64,000 nt of DNA from Tatumella punctata (GTDB lineage: Bacteria; Pseudomonadota; Gammaproteobacteria; Enterobacterales; Enterobacteriaceae): assembly GCF_039523735.1 (NCBI RefSeq), contig NZ_BAAAFW010000012.1, forward strand, positions 106,244 through 170,243, written 5' to 3'. Under the pieces are notes generated by a model. It searched no databases. It saw only the letters and a program-made list of their open reading frames with translations, and had not been told where the DNA came from. Made by a program: the position numbers and the translations under genes. Numbering within the stretch: the stretch's first letter is position 1; every line of letters begins with the position of its first letter. Below, piece by piece: positions 62,277 to 64,000 of the stretch.

Positions 62277-62318
62277 GTGGCGTCACTTTCATGCGTTAAC
62301 GCGCAAAAGTGACGCCAC
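62277..62318. repeat. Long inverted repeat with nested palindrome
   Basis: GTGGCGTCACTTT (62277-62289) and AAAGTGACGCCAC (62306-62318) are a perfect 13-bp inverted repeat. The 16-bp loop contains the 10-bp palindrome GCGTTAACGC (62293-62302). It lies just upstream of a small open frame, and could be a protein-binding site, a replication structure or an RNA hairpin. Confidence 0.75.
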
Positions 62319-62344
62319 GTATTAACTCGCAGCAGGGCAGGCGC

Positions 62345-62578
62345 ATGCAGATGCCTGACGGCATAGCAAGGCGCAGCCAGCAGCGTTTAATACGTGCCAG
62401 AATTGAGGTACAGAAAACCCGTCAGTACGGGATGTACCTGTGGTTAAGCGGGTATGATATTGCTATCGTCCAGGCAAAAGCTGTTGTTTTGCTGGCGGCA
62501 AATCATTCACTGAGGAGAAGACCGAATACAGCATTCTTTACAGATAAAGCCGATCGGCGCGGAAACGCTCGTTACTAG
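62345..62578 (+). CDS. Small hypothetical protein of the element
   Basis: A 77-residue basic protein, if started at ATG 62345 behind AGGGCAGG; GTG 62309 is an alternative that lies inside the inverted repeat. It includes SQQRLIRARIEVQKTRQYGMYLWLSGYDIAIVQAKAVVLLAANHSLRR, which looks like a folded helical domain. I do not recognise the family. Coding is likely but not certain. Confidence 0.45.
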   Translation: MQMPDGIARRSQQRLIRARIEVQKTRQYGMYLWLSGYDIAIVQAKAVVLLAANHSLRRRPNTAFFTDKADRRGNARY

Positions 62579-62627
62579 CCGTCTCTTAAGTTTAAGGAAC
62601 CTTCATCGTCACGTCATAGGTGCGTTT

Positions 62628-62858
62628 TTGTTGACGATACCTACTTTCAAAGGTGGGCAGGTTTACCGCTCCCAGCGTTGCCTTTCAGGTTACGACAACT
62701 TTCTTTGTGGTCGCCCGAAGGCGTCAGTCTCAGACCACACTCCATTCCATATGACTTTGGCTTGTGACCACCCGAAGGCGTTTCTCACAGGTCACTCGTA
62801 TCATCCTGATACTGGAAACATTGGCTGGCTGTCGTTGACAGCGGGTATGCGTGGTTAA
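62628..62858 (+). CDS. Possible small phage-type protein (Ash/Icd-like region)
   Basis: A 76-residue frame, MLTIPTFKGGQVYRSQRCLSGYDNFLCGRPKASVSDHTPF..., with two repeats of a CCCGAAGGCG motif in the DNA. Comparable text recurs in enterobacterial P4-like prophages around genes of the Ash/Icd cell-division-inhibitor type, and the conserved product may be read in another frame. No clear ribosome binding site. Treat as uncertain. Confidence 0.3.
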   Translation: MLTIPTFKGGQVYRSQRCLSGYDNFLCGRPKASVSDHTPFHMTLACDHPKAFLTGHSYHPDTGNIGWLSLTAGMRG

Positions 62859-62918
62859 AAATACGGCAAAATTATGTTGGCTTCAAGCACTTTGCATCAG
62901 TGAAAAAAAGGAGTAATC

Positions 62919-62933
62919 TAGCACCAGGTGCTA
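62919..62933. promoter_or_regulatory. Palindromic operator of the HigBA-like pair
   Basis: TAGCACCAGGTGCTA is a perfect 7-bp inverted repeat around one base, 28 bp before the toxin start. This is the expected place for the autoregulatory site of the HTH antitoxin. Confidence 0.75.
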
Positions 62934-62960
62934 TAGTTAAGGTAACAGGATGTCAGCCTG

Positions 62961-63320
62961 ATGCGCGTATTTAAAACTAAATGGTTCAGCAAGATGGTTA
63001 AATCTCACGCAATTAAAGATAGTGAGTTATGCCAGGCTATTGAGGCGGCGATGCAAGGTAAGGCTGACGACCTTGGCGGGGGAGTTTACAAGAAACGGCT
63101 GAACCAGAATCGCGATCGCGCCATTATCCTGGCGAAAGGTGGAGAACATTGGTTTTATACATTCCTGTATGCCAAACAGGATATGGCAAATATTGATAAT
63201 CGCGAACTGGCCGGATTCCGCGAGTTAGCAAAGCACTACGCTGCTCTTAGCGATGAAAAGATCACGGCACTGATTGAGAGTAAAGAACTGGTGGAGATTT
63301 GCCATGACTGCAAAAAGTAA
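62961..63320 (+). CDS. RelE/HigB-type toxin
   Basis: A 119-residue protein: MRVFKTKWFSKMVKSHAIKDSELCQAIEAAMQGKADDLGGGVYKKRLNQNRDRAIILAKGGEHWFYTFLYAKQDMANI. This is the DUF1044-type RelE/HigB toxin family, thought to be mRNA interferases. The toxin gene precedes the antitoxin, as in higBA systems, and overlaps it by 17 bp. Confidence 0.88.
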   Translation: MRVFKTKWFSKMVKSHAIKDSELCQAIEAAMQGKADDLGGGVYKKRLNQNRDRAIILAKGGEHWFYTFLYAKQDMANIDNRELAGFRELAKHYAALSDEKITALIESKELVEICHDCKK

Positions 63321-63627
63321 ATTCAAGAGTCCTGCATTTGAGGCCATCCACAGCGCGGCTGCTGGATTATTCAGCGTCGATGCCATCCCACAGGAAACGA
63401 TGCGCAATTTTGATAAAGCGTGCCTTAATAACGTGGACGATCTGCAACCTGTTGAGATTAAAGCATTGCGCGAGAAGCTGAACGTCAGCCAACCCGTTTT
63501 TGCCAGCTACCTGAATACCAGTGTGTCAACGGTGCAGAAATGGGAAAGTGGCGTAAAACGCCCTGGCGGCCTGGCGCTGAAACTGCTTACTGTGGTGCAG
63601 AAGCATGGGTTGAAGGTATTGGTTTGA
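63304..63627 (+). CDS. HigA-type HTH antitoxin
   Basis: A 107-residue protein with a C-terminal Cro/CI helix-turn-helix: VEIKALREKLNVSQPVFASYLNTSVSTVQKWESGVKRPGGLALKLLTVVQKHGL. The N-terminal half likely neutralises the toxin. ATG 63304 (MTAKSKFKSPAF) overlaps the end of the toxin gene. The 245 bp that follow hold nothing I recognise. Confidence 0.88.
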   Translation: MTAKSKFKSPAFEAIHSAAAGLFSVDAIPQETMRNFDKACLNNVDDLQPVEIKALREKLNVSQPVFASYLNTSVSTVQKWESGVKRPGGLALKLLTVVQKHGLKVLV

Positions 63628-63872
63628 TTTATCGGACTGGTTATTTGGAAGAAATTTTTGAGGTCAGTTGACGGGCGGTTTAGTGCCAGAAGAGGACGTT
63701 GTTAACATTCCTATGTTTTCATGAATAGGATAGAGAGCATCGATAATTTATCCTTCGTGATACAGGCTCAGCATGTGTTTAGTGTACTCAAGTTAATTCG
63801 GATCTGACAGGCAAAGAACAACTGAAAATCTTCGTGTTAGAGGTTATTGAGAAGGGGAAAGATCGAGATGTC

Positions 63873-64000
63873 GGGTAGTGTTCAAAATTCTGTGTCATTT
63901 CAGTAAACTAATCTAAAAAAAGAGATGACACATGACCAGGCCCACCTTAGACATTGAAGCCGCCATTGCCGCACTTCGCGCAGGCAAGGATCTGACCGGA
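63873..64000 (+). mobile_element. Left end of an IS256-family-like insertion sequence
   Basis: From GGGTAGTGTTCAAAATTCTG (63873) the sequence resembles an IS256-type terminal inverted repeat, followed by the transposase start. The right end is beyond the window, so the ends and target duplication cannot be checked. Confidence 0.6.
63932..64000 (+). CDS. IS256-family transposase, N-terminal fragment
   Basis: The last frame starts ATG 63932 behind AGAGATG and reads MTRPTLDIEAAIAALRAGKDLTG up to the window edge. The AALRAGKDLTG start is typical of mutator/IS256-family transposases (usually about 400 residues). Only 23 codons are visible, so the family assignment is tentative and intactness unknown. 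Confidence 0.6.
   Translation, partial: MTRPTLDIEAAIAALRAGKDLTG

Noticed and set aside
56084..64000. Second attachment site (repeat of the leuX 3' end)
   Set aside because: I searched by eye for the TTCGAGTCCGGC...GGCACCA end and found no second copy, so the right end of the element is probably outside the window.

Overview
The window is a chromosomal segment of a gamma-proteobacterium in the Enterobacterales. Gene content and order (rpsO-pnp-nlpI-deaD; yhbW-ubiV-ubiU-ubiT-yhbS-yhbQ-yhbP; nrdG-nrdD-ridA-pyrI-pyrB-pyrL; argF-rraB-miaE; valS-holC-pepA-lptF-lptG; yjgR; leuX) match the E. coli/Salmonella backbone, with protein divergence typical of Erwiniaceae. The membrane gluconate 2-dehydrogenase and the intergenic repeats would fit a Tatumella/Pantoea-like genus, but that is a guess. 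Two blocks that lie far apart in E. coli (rpsO-yhbP near 71 min, nrdG-pyrB-valS-leuX near 96-97 min) are joined here around 10.7-12.3 kb, with an acyltransferase gene at the junction.

Layout. 1-10.7 kb: RNA decay and cold-shock genes (pnp, nlpI, the tiny yrbN, deaD), then the O2-independent ubiquinone genes ubiUVT and small yhb genes. 11-12.3 kb: an integral-membrane acyltransferase. 12.3-17.2 kb: anaerobic ribonucleotide reductase (tandem NrdR boxes and an FNR-like site upstream), ridA, and pyrBI with leader peptide and attenuator. 17.2-22.5 kb: a complete arginine deiminase operon (arcA-arcC-arcB-transporter-argR paralogue). 23.1-24.2 kb: a second, biosynthetic ornithine carbamoyltransferase under two perfectly spaced ARG boxes. 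24.3-25.6 kb: rraB and miaE. 25.8-33.1 kb: an accessory stretch between miaE and valS, holding two tandem DUF1471 genes and a seven-gene one-strand cluster (RpiR regulator, class III aminotransferase, carboxymuconolactone-decarboxylase-like protein, GlnHPQ-like transporter, C45 acyltransferase/hydrolase) that looks like an uncharacterised uptake and degradation system. 33.17-35.25 kb: a 2-kb mosaic of nested GC-rich repeats with no credible gene. 35.3-42.7 kb: valS, holC, pepA, lptF, lptG. 42.8-46.5 kb: an S6-type serine protease autotransporter with a Pro-rich tandem-repeat linker. 46.7-50 kb: yjiN, a LysR-type pseudogene, yjgR. 50.4-54.2 kb: three-subunit gluconate 2-dehydrogenase behind LacI-type operators. 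54.3-55.7 kb: marC, yjjA.

From 56 kb onward is an integrated element at the leuX tRNA gene. It carries a P4-type integrase, a RHH/ParE-type toxin-antitoxin pair, a duplicated XRE regulator with duplicated operator flanking a Ner-like regulator and a DUF2442 gene, a TCCCCCA repeat cluster beside a RepA-like ATPase gene, an AlpA regulator, a second divergent tyrosine recombinase, two structured non-coding segments, a HigBA-like pair, and the left end of an IS256-like insertion sequence cut by the window edge. No second attachment site is visible, so the element continues beyond 64 kb.

Together the core part is rich in anaerobic functions (ubiUVT, nrdDG, arginine deiminase pathway), consistent with a facultative anaerobe; the gluconate dehydrogenase adds periplasmic sugar-acid oxidation when oxygen is present.
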